Origin: Hexactinellida sp. DTS-2022 | Lineage: Eukaryota > Porifera > Hexactinellida | Assembly: GCA_028753945.1 (NCBI GenBank) | Contig: JAPNXP010000006.1 | Coordinates: 682,001 to 746,000 of the forward strand | DNA: 64,000 nucleotides | Reading direction: 5' to 3' | In this document: piece by piece, positions 40,641 through 53,500 of the stretch | Numbering within the stretch: position 1 is the stretch's first letter | Layout of the letters: every line of letters begins with the position of its first letter | The notes under the pieces: generated by a model | Databases searched by the model: none | Told to the model about the DNA's origin: nothing | What the model saw: only the letters and a program-made list of their open reading frames with translations | Position numbers and translations under genes: made by a program

Positions 40641-42451
40641 TATAATTAATTGCACTTTATGATGCCATAATTGTGTCAACCGTTTTCGCAGATATTGAAT
40701 TAAACAATGTTATAATATTCTGAAAATTCAGGCCACTCTTTTATTTTTGATTATTTTAATTAACAGCCAAATATTCAGTTTAAAACAGGCTATTTTATGT
40801 CAGAATTAAACTGTTGGAAATATAATATACCAAGTAAATTAACTACTTTATAAACGCAGTGTAATATTGTGAATGTGTATGTCTGTTTGTGATCAAATGT
40901 ACAATGTACACTGGCTTTTCTTTGTTCCGATTCTCATTCAATTTAAGTCCTATAAATTCAAATTTTAGTTATAATCCATGTTCCATGAGGCAATCAATGA
41001 ATCTTTAGCTAATGGCTAGACTGTAGTGATATATTCTTGGTGTGTATTACGTTATATTACCATTATAATTGAATGGGATTGTATCTTCATTAAATTACAA
41101 AAGTTAGTCTTTCCCAGAAAATTCTCTCAAATTTAAACATCTTAATATAACTCAGCAATAATTTAAAAGTGCTGTCTCTCATTGTAAAATATATTTTTCC
41201 CCTACCATAATTTTATACATGTATTCGACCTTGATTAATTTGGAGGCTAATTAGCTTACTCTTATGTGAAATGGAATTCTAATTTCTCAAATTGAATCAG
41301 CATAATTAGTTTTTGATACTATAAAAATGAATTTTACTTTTATATGTATTGGAATTCAATCTCTATTCTCCCTTCATAAGGATATCAGCCACTGGCTGAT
41401 CTATTTCAATGAAAGCTAGCTAGTACAACAATATAGTCTATATTTGTTAGTTTCTAACCGAATTGAAGATTTCTGAAGATTTGTTAGTTTTAAATTGTTT
41501 GTTTCAACTTTGAAATTATTTCTCACTACAACATCTTGGAATATTAATGCTGTTTATATTATTGGAAATGAAAGTTTTTATAAATAATTTCACTTGAAGC
41601 AAGTATTGTGCGTTTCAACTTGGTTAAAAAGAGATCATTATTCACAGGTTAGTCAATGTTTATTTTGATTCAAGTTTTGATATTCATGCATAAATCCATT
41701 GTGGATTTACATTCTAATAACGTTTGCGTATCATACCGATTGTATTAGGTGCACAAAAACTGGATTAGTTCACTAGTTATAATGGAATTTCTTCTTACTG
41801 CTACACAAATATTATAATATTTTAAGAATTCTAACTTTTTAGCAACAACTACCTAGTACCTGATCTAAAGCAGTTTCCTATACGTACACGTCATTAGTTT
41901 TAACTCCTTTATAGAAATATATATTCTAAGTCATGATTTTCCTAGTAAGCTCTATAATCATCGAACACGTTATTATGAAATGTCAGTATTACTATGACTA
42001 TGGAAAAATAGTTCCAACTATAACATTGCTTAATAAGGAATCATATTAAATATATAACAACTCAATTACAAATTTGTTATATATCCACAAAATTTAAGAT
42101 ACCAAATGCGTATACACGTATATATGATTGTAATATACATGGGCAATAAACCAAGTATTGCTGATCGAATTGTGATTCCAATCTAAAATCTATTTAATCT
42201 ACACCTTTGATAACTCCAATATGCGTATTTCTTTTCTGTATAGACTGTTTAATATATTTATTGTCAACCAATTGGGAATCTTTTCAAGGCCATATATAAT
42301 ACGGATGATTTCAATTACTCGATTGCTAATTAATTTCCAGATTAATACATTTGTCGAATTTAGGCACTAACTGTAGATTTAAATTATAGTTTATATTGGC
42401 CCTGGTTCAGACATTAACTAAGTGATTTTATTGAATGTATAGCACACATTA

Positions 42452-42628
42452 CAGTAGACTCTCGTTAGCACGAATACTGTTAATATATGAAATTTAGGTT
42501 AATACGAAGCACTATTTCAGTCCCCTTCAAAGCCTTTTCAATACAAATGACATCGGTTAATATGGATTCCGGATAAGGCGAACGCATTTTGACGGCCCCA
42601 TGGTATTCGTACTCACGAGATTATACTG
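42452..42628. mobile_element. MITE, family A, copy A3
   Basis: CAGTAGACTCTCGTTAGCAC ... TTTCAGTCCCCTTCAAAGCC ... GGATAAGGCGAACGCATTTT ... TATTCGTACTCACGAGATTA..ACTG, flanked by TA. Confidence 0.8.
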
Positions 42629-43233
42629 TATTTGCTAATAGCCCTAGTTTATAAGTCAGAAAAAAATGCTTTTACTGGTTGATAAATGATAAACATCTAA
42701 AATTAGATTTTATATGTATTTATTGTGACTAATATGAACTAATCTCTTTCTTTGCTCAATTATTTTAAAGTAATCTCGAATTTACGTTATGTATGTCACG
42801 GTTAATTTTAAGAATATTTTTAGATTTAATGCATATATTCGTTTGGAATTATATGAGCCTAATTTATTCCCACCTGCTTGTTTGGTTTAATTTTACATTT
42901 TCTAACTTGAATGAAAAAATTCTCAATAAAGCATTCAATTCAATTATATATCTCAATGCGTGATATCTAATTACTTTCAAAATCCCATATAATAACATGG
43001 AATTAATTATCCCATTCACTGAGGGTAACCAGATACATGTAGTTTAGGGAATATGAATTAAAATGCTTAGTATATTGAAATGAAACTTGGAATTAATGTG
43101 TTTTTGATACTTGGTTGAAAAAAAGGTTAAGTTGGAATACAGTATAATATTTATACGTACATAAGATGACTCAATGAATCTATATTTAGTATTACAAAGT
43201 ATACACATTGCTTTACATTTACTATTAAAAAAG

Positions 43234-43244
43234 TATATAAATAA
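43234..43244 (+). promoter_or_regulatory. TATA box of the first bZIP-like gene
   Basis: TATATAAATAA ends 29 bp before the ATG at 43274. A normal TATA-to-start distance puts transcription start almost at the ATG, so the leader would be only a few bases. Confidence 0.5.
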
Positions 43245-43273
43245 GGAAAAATAATTAGTCGAATACTTATAAA

Positions 43274-43591
43274 ATGCAAACGGAACTATCAAAGCCTTCG
43301 AGTATAATTCCGCTTGCCCGATTGGACAAGTTGCTGAACCAAAAGCAAATAAGTAAAGAGGAGTATATTCAGCACTGTAATACATTCTTTACAATGAAGA
43401 GACAGAAATATAGAGCTGTTTATTATAAGAGGAAAGAGAAGTTTTCACTTGAAGATAAGGCAAACCTGGAAGAGATCGACACATTGGAACGGACAAGACG
43501 TAAATTGGTTGAAGAAAAACGCCTTTTACTCGTTGAGATTAATACATACCACTACATGATAAGGAATAATTGTTTTACATTAACACCATAG
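43274..43591 (+). CDS. Small basic coiled-coil protein, bZIP-like, paralog 1
   Basis: Intronless, 105 aa. Residues 12-33 form a short amphipathic motif (LDKLLNQKQISKEEYIQHC), followed by a strongly basic segment (KRQKYRAVYYKRKEKF) and a coil with leucines every seven residues (L-E-R-T-R-R-K-L-V-E-E-K-R-L-L). The order basic region then leucine heptads is that of bZIP DNA-binding proteins, but the canonical N-x7-R of the basic region is absent, so DNA binding is inference. The paralog at 46140 keeps the same plan (LDK.L, IS..EYI..C, KR.KYR..Y.KRK). AATAAA lies at 43693. No family name is recognised. Confidence 0.7.
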   Translation: MQTELSKPSSIIPLARLDKLLNQKQISKEEYIQHCNTFFTMKRQKYRAVYYKRKEKFSLEDKANLEEIDTLERTRRKLVEEKRLLLVEINTYHYMIRNNCFTLTP

Positions 43592-44094
43592 TTCAACAGA
43601 AAAGTTTGTTTGCATTGTCAATTACAGTTTGTTTTATATCTCATTTTATCAACAGTTTTTATCTGATTTTAGAATGGTAATGTCTGAGAAATAATAAAAT
43701 TCCATTAAATATCATTATCCATTTAACCCTTAAAATTACAGTTTTATCATTTCATCTATTATAATAGCCACCAAAAACATTACATTAGTTTGTAAATATA
43801 CAATCAATGAAATTATGAACACTAAAGAAAAATTGAATATATTTCTTGTTATACAAAGTAAATTAAAAAATCATTTACTATTGATTGAGATAATAACTTA
43901 AAACTAACATTTAATCTAAATTAATTGCATTAATTGGTATTCATTGATACAAACGTTGATTTTCTAACATCAATAATACAATTGTCGCAGCTCAATAAAA
44001 CCACGGATGTATTTTTGTGGACTCTGTTGATGAAAACTCTATTTTTGCAATAATAAAGATGTATTAACGTAGAATTCAAATAACAGAAAATATT

Positions 44095-44179
44095 TCAAAA
44101 CAAATTGTAACTCTGTTCTGTAAATTATGTGAAAAGTTGGGTCAATTAACCTGTGTCTCTATTAAGCAGAGTCGACTGT
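44095..44179. mobile_element. MITE remnant, family C, copy C4
   Basis: GGGTCAATTAACCTGTGTCT, CTATTAAGCAGAGTCGACTG then TA; matches the right half of C1. Confidence 0.5.
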
Positions 44180-44759
44180 ATATTGTTATTTGTGCAATGC
44201 ACAAGTGTGCTATATTGAATATTATTATTTTGGTAATAAGTTAATAAGGTATCTGTATTGTTACACCATGTAACAGTAAATAGATTTGTTGTTAAAACTT
44301 GTTATATAAATTATTGCTAACTTAACTGTTTCAACAATTTACACTTTCTTTTGCTAATTTTCCTATATACAAATACCCAGTATTTGAGTAATCAGTTAAA
44401 AAATGACTACAATCGTATACTTAGTTTCTGAAATAAAACTAATTCCAAATATTGGTAATTTGGGTTAGAACAAAAAATCAGAAGTATAATCAAGTTACAA
44501 TGAATCCACAAAAATATGCCACTTGATTTTTCATCATTAATAATAATATCGATATAGACAAAATATTTGTAGCTACCAACTATTTTGAATACGGTCCATA
44601 GCAAAGGCTACAAAAATCAGAATATTCTTCTTGTCCATTCTACATATAAACTGACTTGCTTGGAAAATTACAGCTAATGAACCACGATTTATACAAAAGA
44701 GTAAATGTATACATTTGACTACTAGACAAGTACTTACGAAGTTATTACAAATTGCAAGT

Positions 44760-45085
44760 TGCAACCGAATAGTTCAGTATTCGGTTTGACCAAATATTTT
44801 TTGTCAAATTGTTGATATTTAGCTTAGTATATCAATATTTGGTATTTGGTTGGAATAAGAATACATATTGGGTTGACCAATTTTAATACTATTCGGTTTT
44901 TAGTTCGTATTACTTGGTATAGAGCTAAATAACCAATGTTTATACAAACATATATCTACTTGTTCAGAAAACTATGATTACTAATCTATATGATTATTTA
45001 GTTATTTACTATTTGGTCAGCCACATATTATTATTCGGTTGGCCAATTCGGTTAAATTGGTATTTGGTTTAAGCGGTTTTAAATT
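44760..45085. repeat. Diffuse repeat built on ATTCGGTTGRCCAA words
   Basis: TATTCGGTTTGACCAA, TATTGGGTTGACCAA, TATTCGGTTGGCCAA and TATTTGGTTTAAGCGG occur in direct order, with the complement CAACCGAATAG at the left edge. It looks like a decayed inverted-repeat element; the family is unknown. Confidence 0.45.
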
Positions 45086-45172
45086 TTCAACCTTGAAAAT
45101 TTGCCATATTCAATAGACAGTCCTTGCTAAGAATGAAATATTCAATTACTATATTTGGTTAATAGGAATTAT

Positions 45173-45331
45173 AGTAGACTCTCGTTAATACAAACACGGA
45201 TAAGGCGAAATATAGGCTAATTTTATCTACCTATATAAATGCATACAAGTAATTTTGGTTAATACGAATTTCCGGATAATATGAACAAATTTCGACGGTC
45301 CCCTGGTATTCGTATTAACGAGAGTCTACTT
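45173..45331. mobile_element. MITE, family A, copy A4
   Basis: AGTAGACTCTCGTTAATAC at the left is matched by GTATTAACGAGAGTCTACT at the right, nearly perfectly inverted. The interior has GGATAAGGCGAAATATAGG and CGACGGTCCCCTGG. Confidence 0.8.
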
Positions 45332-45373
45332 TACTCAGTTAATTCATTGATATCTAAAATCATAAACCAATTA

Positions 45374-45552
45374 CAGTCACTCTCGTTATAACAAAGTGCT
45401 GGGACCTGTAAATTACTTCGTTATATATATCCGGATATTCGTTAATATAAGCGGATAATAATTAATACAGTTAGTGCTCTAGGGGAAAATTTCCATTTAG
45501 TTGTAAGCGGGTATTTCGTTATATCCGACTTGGTTATAACGGGAGTTCACTG
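45374..45552. mobile_element. MITE, family B, copy B2
   Basis: CAGTCACTCTCGTTATAACA at the left and TTATAACGGGAGTTCACTG at the right, with TA flanks. TTCGTTATATCCG words are internal. Confidence 0.75.
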
Positions 45553-46089
45553 TACGTATATACTACAGGAATAATTGTATCAAGAAAGCAAGTACATAAA
45601 TATTCTATTAGATTGGTTTATATTACATCTTAGTTTAATGCTACTACGTAGCATAACTAAAAGCTATGTAAAATAAACACTATCTATAACTCAATTTAGA
45701 TAATGAGTGTTTATTTTTGAGGTATATTATCAGTATAAGGATAATTAGTGGTTGTACTGTCGCAATATGTAGGCTGATATGTTGTTTATGTTTTGCTACA
45801 ATGCCCTTATAATGAATTACATCCTAATTATTTCCTTATCTTAATTTTGCACCTTGTCTCAAATTAAATTAACACTTTGAAGATAATTCAAAGTAATTTA
45901 AATTCAAGATTATATTTTGCATTTGTAGGTGAAATTGGAAAGATGAAACTGGTTTATAATGGCACAGACATTTCACTTGATGTTGAAATTTTTCTTGAAA
46001 CACATAAATAGTTCTTCTTCCATTTGAAAATATTAAATTATACTAACTGTCCTACATAAATAGATTTGATTTTGTAGCAAATTTTATTG

Positions 46090-46097
46090 TATAAATA
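46090..46097 (+). promoter_or_regulatory. TATA box of the second bZIP-like gene
   Basis: TATAAATA lies 42 bp before the ATG at 46140. Confidence 0.45.
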
Positions 46098-46139
46098 CAA
46101 GTATTTGTTCGCATAAATTGCTTGAGAAAGTGAAGGAAA

Positions 46140-46454
46140 ATGTCCGCTATTTCACTCTCCAAGCTCGATAAGGATCTTGCAGACCAGAGAATTTCCAGGG
46201 ATGAATACATTGACAAATGTAAATATTTTTTTGATCTAAAAAGAAAGAAGTACAGAGATACGTATCACAAGCGCAAACAGAAAGATATTGATGAAGAAAA
46301 TCGTGGAGAAAGAGAGCTTAACCATTTAAAGTCAATACGGAATAGCCTTAACTCAGAACGTTTTGATTTGAATATGGAAATTGATCAGTATAAGCTCGTA
46401 ATTTCAAATGAGCTACACAGTATCAGAATACAACTCAACACACAAAAAGCATGA
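46140..46454 (+). CDS. Small basic coiled-coil protein, bZIP-like, paralog 2
   Basis: Intronless, 104 aa, same-strand paralog of the gene at 43274, 2.5 kb away. Shared features in order: LSKLDKDLADQRISRDEYID, then C, F..KRKKYRDTYHKRKQK, then a coiled coil with NSLNSERFDLNMEIDQY, and a terminal ISNEL segment. The basic residues of the central block are conserved although the DNA has diverged widely, which argues for selection on the protein. Nuclear DNA binding is plausible but unproven. AATAAA lies at 46559. Confidence 0.7.
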   Translation: MSAISLSKLDKDLADQRISRDEYIDKCKYFFDLKRKKYRDTYHKRKQKDIDEENRGERELNHLKSIRNSLNSERFDLNMEIDQYKLVISNELHSIRIQLNTQKA

Positions 46455-47503
46455 TTAATCACATAATAGTTCAATAATTTTTTGTTTTCTTGCCTCTAAC
46501 TGCATTTCATGGCTCACCTCCAACAGATTATTAATCAACTGTGCAACTTGCTTTTATTAATAAATGCCTGTTCTCTCTTTCAGCTAGCTTGTTTTATGTA
46601 TTCGCTTTCATTTCTGTTAAATTTATCCTTCTCAACAGTCTTTATTTCATTGTATTAAATACGCCCTGCAAAATTTTACAAACTCTTAGGAATTCTAAAT
46701 ACCATTTACATTACTCCCATTTCTACTTACTTCCTATTAGTTAATTTTAATTAGGTAATAACATTAAATAATTCACATTCAAGATTAAGATGGCCCTAAA
46801 AAAGGAGTTTTGTAAAATATGCCAACAATTTCATATCTTGAATATAAAGAGCTATTGTGGACATTATAAGGATTTATTTAACTTACTATACAGTATTTAA
46901 ATATTTGCTATTTTCATTGCATAAATCTAAAAGTTATCCATAATAAGTCAGTTGGCTACACATAATAAAAAATATAAAATGATATTGCGAAAGACACTGT
47001 AACAGACATTATATAATTGTGACAAATTATATTCGAATTACTACGTACTTCACGATCAATCTATCATGTTACATCAATTTATTGTTGAAAAAAACTGTTT
47101 ATTATAATTTCATCAGTTTTTGTAGCTAATTACACAGTTAAACATAGTTATATTATCGTAATTCAGGGCCTTATTAGAATACACACATTTATTATACTTA
47201 TTACAGCCATAACTACTTAAGTTAGCTATAAATTATTGGCCCTTCCTACAATGTTGTGTTAAACGAAACACAGTTGTTATAAATTACTATTAAAGTTATT
47301 ATTGATGGCCTATAGAGAAATATGAATATATATTTATTGTTTCCAAAATAAAATACAAAAAAATTTACAAAAGACTATCAATAGTTCTATAGAATACATA
47401 TACTGCCTAATATACAAATGGGTTACCAACACAGTTTGGTTAGGTTGTGTAGAAAGAAAATAGAATATAAATTCGATATAAAAATATGACATAACTGTCA
47501 TTT
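46455..47503. other. Intergenic, no gene seen
   Basis: About 1 kb of AT-rich DNA that must include the 3' UTR of the G-alpha gene. The ORF at 46541-46744 is hydrophobic low-complexity sequence without support. Confidence 0.5.
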
Positions 47504-50500
47504 TCATATCACTTGATTTAGATTAACACGGATTATTATGTCTGTCACACAATCGAATACAAATTGAATATTATTTGTATCTGTAGCGCAAGTGAAATGT
47601 GTGTAGATTTCTTTCATTCCTCCGCTCTTTTCCTTTGTCTTGTTGAGAATCTCAAATCTCCCGCGGACAAATGCCGAGCTACTTTCAAAAGAATTGTCGC
47701 CTAAATTTTAACAATATATGAATATATCAACTTTAAATAACGAAAATTCCTGAAAATTAGACACCCCTCCCTCCTATGTTTCGCTTTTTCGTAACTGCAC
47801 GGTCCATACACCATTATGGTACACATAGTTTTGTTAAAGTAGTTCATCGTGAATCTTAAATAAGCTCAATAACAATACTAAACGGTGAAAACTAGCTAGA
47901 ATATTGTCCAAGATATTAGAATAGTGTTTTACATTAAATTATTGAAAATAAAAATTTGGAATGCTTTTCCTTACTTTAATGGATTCGAAATTTCTTATTT
48001 TCAAACTAAACAACTTATATCAGTGATATGCAAAGGCATTGTGTAGGAATCAGTTTGATGCAAGAATAGAACTGATTTGGGAAAGATTTGTAATTATAGG
48101 ATTTTAAACTTAACATTTATAAACTAATTATTAGCAACATTGATATTTGCGGAAAATAAAATAAATTATTATGGCGAAATATTTTAGTACACAACATACT
48201 ATTTATATATTTAATATGCTGTGCAACATTTATTATTTAATATTTTACCGGCCTGAGTCTATCTAAAAAATGCTTAATAATATTTAAATTTGTTTCAAAC
48301 AATTCAGATAGTTAATATCATGTGTACGTACTGACTAGACATGTCACAATTACATTATATCATTAATATTAACAAATACAAATATGAAGCATAATGATCA
48401 AGTATGCCCTTTTGTATTAACACGAACACAGTCGGTTATTGTTAGTATAAGCACGATGCTCGTTAAAATATGTTCCATTTATCCCAATATAACATAAAAC
48501 TTGTTTATGGACTCACAAATAATACATATTAATAAATATCAAGTAAGTAATAAGTTTACATTAGATTTATACTAATTATGAATTAAAATGTCGCGAGATT
48601 GTAATACACTAACCTTGATATTCGGGAAAACAGTTCTTGAGTTTTGAGTATTGCAGTTTGCGCATAAAGAGATCCTTCTTGTTTAGAAATAAAATAATAG
48701 AAGTATTTCTAAAGTATTGATTATTGCAGATACTATCGAACAGATCTAAACTATCCAGCATTCGATTCTAAAAATACAAAATAATAATATATTTTCTAAG
48801 AATAATAATTTAATTAATAAATAGGAAATTAGTTTAAGTAGATTAGTAGTTGTGGTTTGTTCATATGGAGACACAGTACAACCATATTCATATATTCATT
48901 AAAAATGTGTATAATAGTCAACTCTTTTCTTATTACTTTCAATCAATTTGTTTTACAAGCAAATCATTAATTAATAAACAACTGCTAATTAATACTCTAC
49001 AAAATTTGCATAATTTGTTGACAATTACCAACGAAATAACAACAGACACAACAAAACACTTTTTAAATTATTATTTTTATTACATCTTGATTCTAATTAA
49101 AACCTAGGTATCATTAATATTAAATTTAGTGGAATCATTGATTAATATTTGTGGTTAATGATTTTTCTATATTCGAACTTCAATTCCTACGTTATACTAC
49201 TTACTACACGGTAACAACGACCTATATCAATTGGAATGTTAGCTGATAGCTGACATGTTGGAGATGTATGCTTCAATCATTATTGCACTTAGTTGTATGA
49301 ATCATAATTTTTTTAAAATAATAGATAATTGTAATTACGTACATCTAATTTGTATTACGAAATGTACGTTCTGCAATTTATAAAATGTAAGTGTAAATCC
49401 AATTTGTTTACACCTCTGAAAAAATAATATACTACTTTTCAAAATGGATATTTTTAGGCTTTAAAAAGTGGCTTTTGTTAAATACTGCTTACAGTCGACT
49501 CTCATTAGTACGAATACCAGGGGACCATCTAAATTGTGCACGAAATTCGTAATAACAGGAACTAATCAATTATTAATAGATATTCACACAAAAATTTCCA
49601 TCTACGTAATACCAATAAATGTTCCAAAGTACTTAAGTTCTAAACTTTGTTAGGTGCAAATAATGTCTGTTAGAACATAGCCATATGCAATTTCGTCAAA
49701 CAAGTGCATAAGATTCCATACATTCTTAGCAACACTCATGCTAGCTATAATCTCCTTATAAATGTGAACTAATTATACTTACAAATTGATGCTTATAAGT
49801 TCTTTTTTAGGAAAAATTAAATAAATATGAGCATGCCTGGTAATGAGAAAAATTATCTAAATTTCATAACCATTATTCCCATTCCTAATAAGGTCCCACA
49901 ATAAGTTAAGTGAAATCATCTTCCAATTACTTTATCCGTTTTGATTACGTAAATTGTGCGTACCTAAAGTGATTACCAATTAATAACCATCATTGCTAAC
50001 AGAAATGTTGTACGAATTAAATTTAACTGAATAAGTTCTTCAGAATGGGTTAATATACACGGCCAACACCTTTTCAATATAAAATCCGGAAATATGACCT
50101 TACCAGTGACTAAAATACATATAAAAAGGTGTCAGATAAATAAGTAATTCCTTTCAGTTATGTATGAATAATTTCAATTTAATGTATCATGAAAATATAT
50201 ACGTAGATATTTTTTAGAAACATTAAATTTCTTACTATAAGTACGTATTACAGTCGATTCCGCTTAATAGAACCACTTCTCCGCTTAATCGGGTCAGAAA
50301 TTCACAGGATTTATAGGACGGAATGACAGTTTGGCTTAAAATATTTTCGGTTAATAGATTTCTCCGCTTAATCTGGTCAAAGTAACCTAGTCCCGAGGTG
50401 ACTATATTAAGCTGAGTCGACTGTATTAACAATCCACAATTATAACTTACTGTCTCATCATCTTCTCTCAAAGTTAAATCATAATCTGAAAGCGCTACAA

Positions 50501-53500
50501 TAAACATAACAGCTTTTACGTCTTCAAAGCAATGAATCCATTTCTTCCTCTCAGTTTTCTGTCCCCCCACATCCACCATTCTACAAGAAATACAGATCAA
50601 TGTTAATTGACTTATTAGTTCGGCACATTTCTCATTAATTTTGTTACTTTGGATCCCAATAGACCTTTTAAGTTTCTCATATAGGAAGCATCGATAAGCA
50701 TATTTTGTGTTTAACTCAATTTTCAATTAAGCGAACCACACTGTGATCAGCAAATATAATTTATTTTACACTGTTTATAATTGATAAATGCATCTCTTAA
50801 TTGAGCAATAATTAATTAATTAATTAATTAATTGATTTAAAAGAATTCTAGATATTTAATTAAACGATATTTAACTTAGTGTAAATTGCCATTTTGTTAA
50901 GAAACAGCATTTACCTATAAGTAATACATATTGTTCATGTTCTATAAGTTCATCATTTAACTTATCATAATTTATCAGTTAATGAATAATTGTAAATTGT
51001 TTTCATTTGAATTGAGACTTATCATATAGAATTACACATTATAATTTTCAATTATTATGTGGAATAAAATGAATTACTGCAAAACATATATAATTTCAAT
51101 CCACTCTGTTGAATTAGGATCCTGTTTATACGGGAATGTGTCCCAAATTCAATATATTTTTCTGTTAATTAGAACGACTATTGGTCTCTAGATGACTGAA
51201 TAAACAGTAAAATTACGTGATCTAATGATAGTATAATTATAGGTATGAAGTGATTCTCTTAAATTTAATGTAATAAACCTCCTCTGTCTGTGGTACTTTT
51301 AACAGATATTTGTATGCAAATGTACTAATAGAGATAACTTATTAGTATCAAAATATCTACCAAATCAAAATTAACATTCATCCCACGTTGGTAATTATAA
51401 ATCAAGTTTACACTTTATACAGTTCAGCGTCCGATTAGTATACATATTTGTAAATTAATCTATTTTTATTTAAGTTTGTAACGTATTCCCCAACAGTTCC
51501 CTACACTATACACAACAACATACCACATTATACTAGATTGTATTTACTGGAGGAATAAATTAAAATACTTGACTTAACATCTTTATGAGTGAAATCTAAT
51601 ATTATTAAATTTCTAATTAGAGCTTATCTGATAAATGAGTAAACGAGGGTTACGTATTGATATTAGTATAGCCCAGTTCTTTGAAGAATTATGAGCCAAT
51701 TAAAAGTTCAAAGATTAAAATGATACTCTAAGAAATTAAGAATCATTTGCACCGCCTAAGATTTTCAATTTTGTGGAGAAATTATCAGGAATTCAAATTA
51801 AAGTTTACTTCATTTATTTGGGCCACTTTGGGACGAGGCTAGTTTGACTCAATTAATATAAACTGTTACAAGTCAAACTTTAATTCTTTTCCTAAATAAC
51901 TACTTTGGAATGTGGAATCAATTAAGCAGAGAATCAAATAAACCGGTGGTTCTATTAAGCGGGCTATTTTATCTGTAAAACTGGGGTTGATAAATTACGA
52001 ATATAGATATGTAAACATGTTAAATCATAGCTTATATAATTTAGATTTAAATCTATTTCGAATGTTAAGATTCACAAAATTTGTTCGGCCACAATATTAT
52101 TTTCTAGTAGATAGTGTGTTCTATTGTAAATCAACATTAATTAAAGAAATGATGCCATTTCTACGTCAATAGAACACGATGTAAGTTATGGTGATTGTCA
52201 TTTAGCAAAATATGATACAGATCACTGCAATTGCAATTACCAGTCATGAGACACAAAATTGTCTATGCTTACAAGCTTACTGCTTAAAGATTTCAATTTA
52301 GCGTAGTTAACCATTGGGCGATCTGTTCTTTTTAAATTAGGTGACCTTGTTCATTTGGCAAAAGTTGAATTTTGAATATTTCTTACAGAAATAACTTGTC
52401 CCATCATTCTAGAAATATTGTGCAAGTTAGTACGTCAATCCAGGTATATTCCAGTCATTTGCATTGATAACTACGATTATGCAGCCATATATTTCAGATT
52501 TAATAATATTTCCACAATAACAATTATAAATGTCATAAACTACATGACTATTTGTATTGTGATATGGAATGTTAAGTGTAACCAATTGGTAGAAATACAA
52601 TTCTATAAAGATTTATGTACATTGTTTCAGTATTTTAGATACCTTTTTTAATTAATACTCAAGTGTCAATTTGAAATTCAGACATTACAAATATATTTCA
52701 ACGTCAATCACGATATGACATCATTGATCATTTTGATCTATAATTGGATAAAAGCAACTATTTTGGTATCAAATTATTCAAATGTTTCTCACCGATTAAA
52801 CATGGAAGTAAGGGGAAATTAATATCACTCATGTCCTGTTAATTAAATGCATAGAATATCCATAAAACATTTCTTTTGATACGTAAACCAGGTAGGAATT
52901 TTGCTACCTCCAAACACACCTTTTTTGCAAACTTCCATTTTTAAAGTCATACAGGAAGAAATCTGAAACAGCAACTGGTATTCATGGAAGTGATGTAAAA
53001 TAGTAATACCTTTATGGGGGGGTTTCCAATAGTCAGCATACGAGTCATACGTAATTAAAAATAATGCCACACATCACTGATTTGTACTTAATTTACTACA
53101 AATTACATACTGGCCTCATTACATATGTGCCAATAATACCATAGCATTCGTATTGTAGTATATTTCATATTCTACTATATAAGTTATCGGGATATTGAAT
53201 ATGTGATTTGATAAAAGAACATTGAATAAATGCGGAAAAATATTTGATTACAATTTCAGAAGTAAATCATTGGTTTTAAGTATTGAATATATTGACTGCT
53301 TCATTATAAAAGTATTAACTTATCAAATTACTATTTGTTGTAATAAGATATAGATCTATTTTTAACCTTCAACAAATTAACTAAAAATATATAATTACTA
53401 CTGAAAATTTGGGTTGCAAATAACTACGATTGGTTTGTCATAAATTCTACGCATAGCAAAATATGTGTAAACAAACTTACAGAAAATTTAATCCTTTGTA

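Larger units (their letters stand above)
39823..43233. other. Intergenic with MITEs and a gene relic
   Basis: AT-rich. It contains the bZIP-like relic at 40189-40287, a degenerate family A element at about 40494-40640 and MITE A3 at 42452-42628. I see no other gene in the 3.4 kb. Confidence 0.5.
43592..46089. other. Intergenic with repeats, no gene seen
   Basis: 2.5 kb, AT-rich. It holds the family C remnant at 44095-44179, the CGGTT-rich repeat at 44760-45085, MITE A4 at 45173-45331 and MITE B2 at 45374-45552. The minus-strand ORFs near 44407-44764 have no recognisable features. Confidence 0.5.

Noticed and set aside
31316..47120. Other CTGATGA words as further hammerhead ribozymes (for example near 31316, 32711, 47110)
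   Set aside because: None is followed by a stem II and GAAA, and no cleavage triplet is in place.
50235..50726. 163-codon minus-strand ORF taken as a whole gene
   Set aside because: Only 50451-50580 is exon (G-alpha switch II region). The rest is intron read-through with a MITE at the 3' side.
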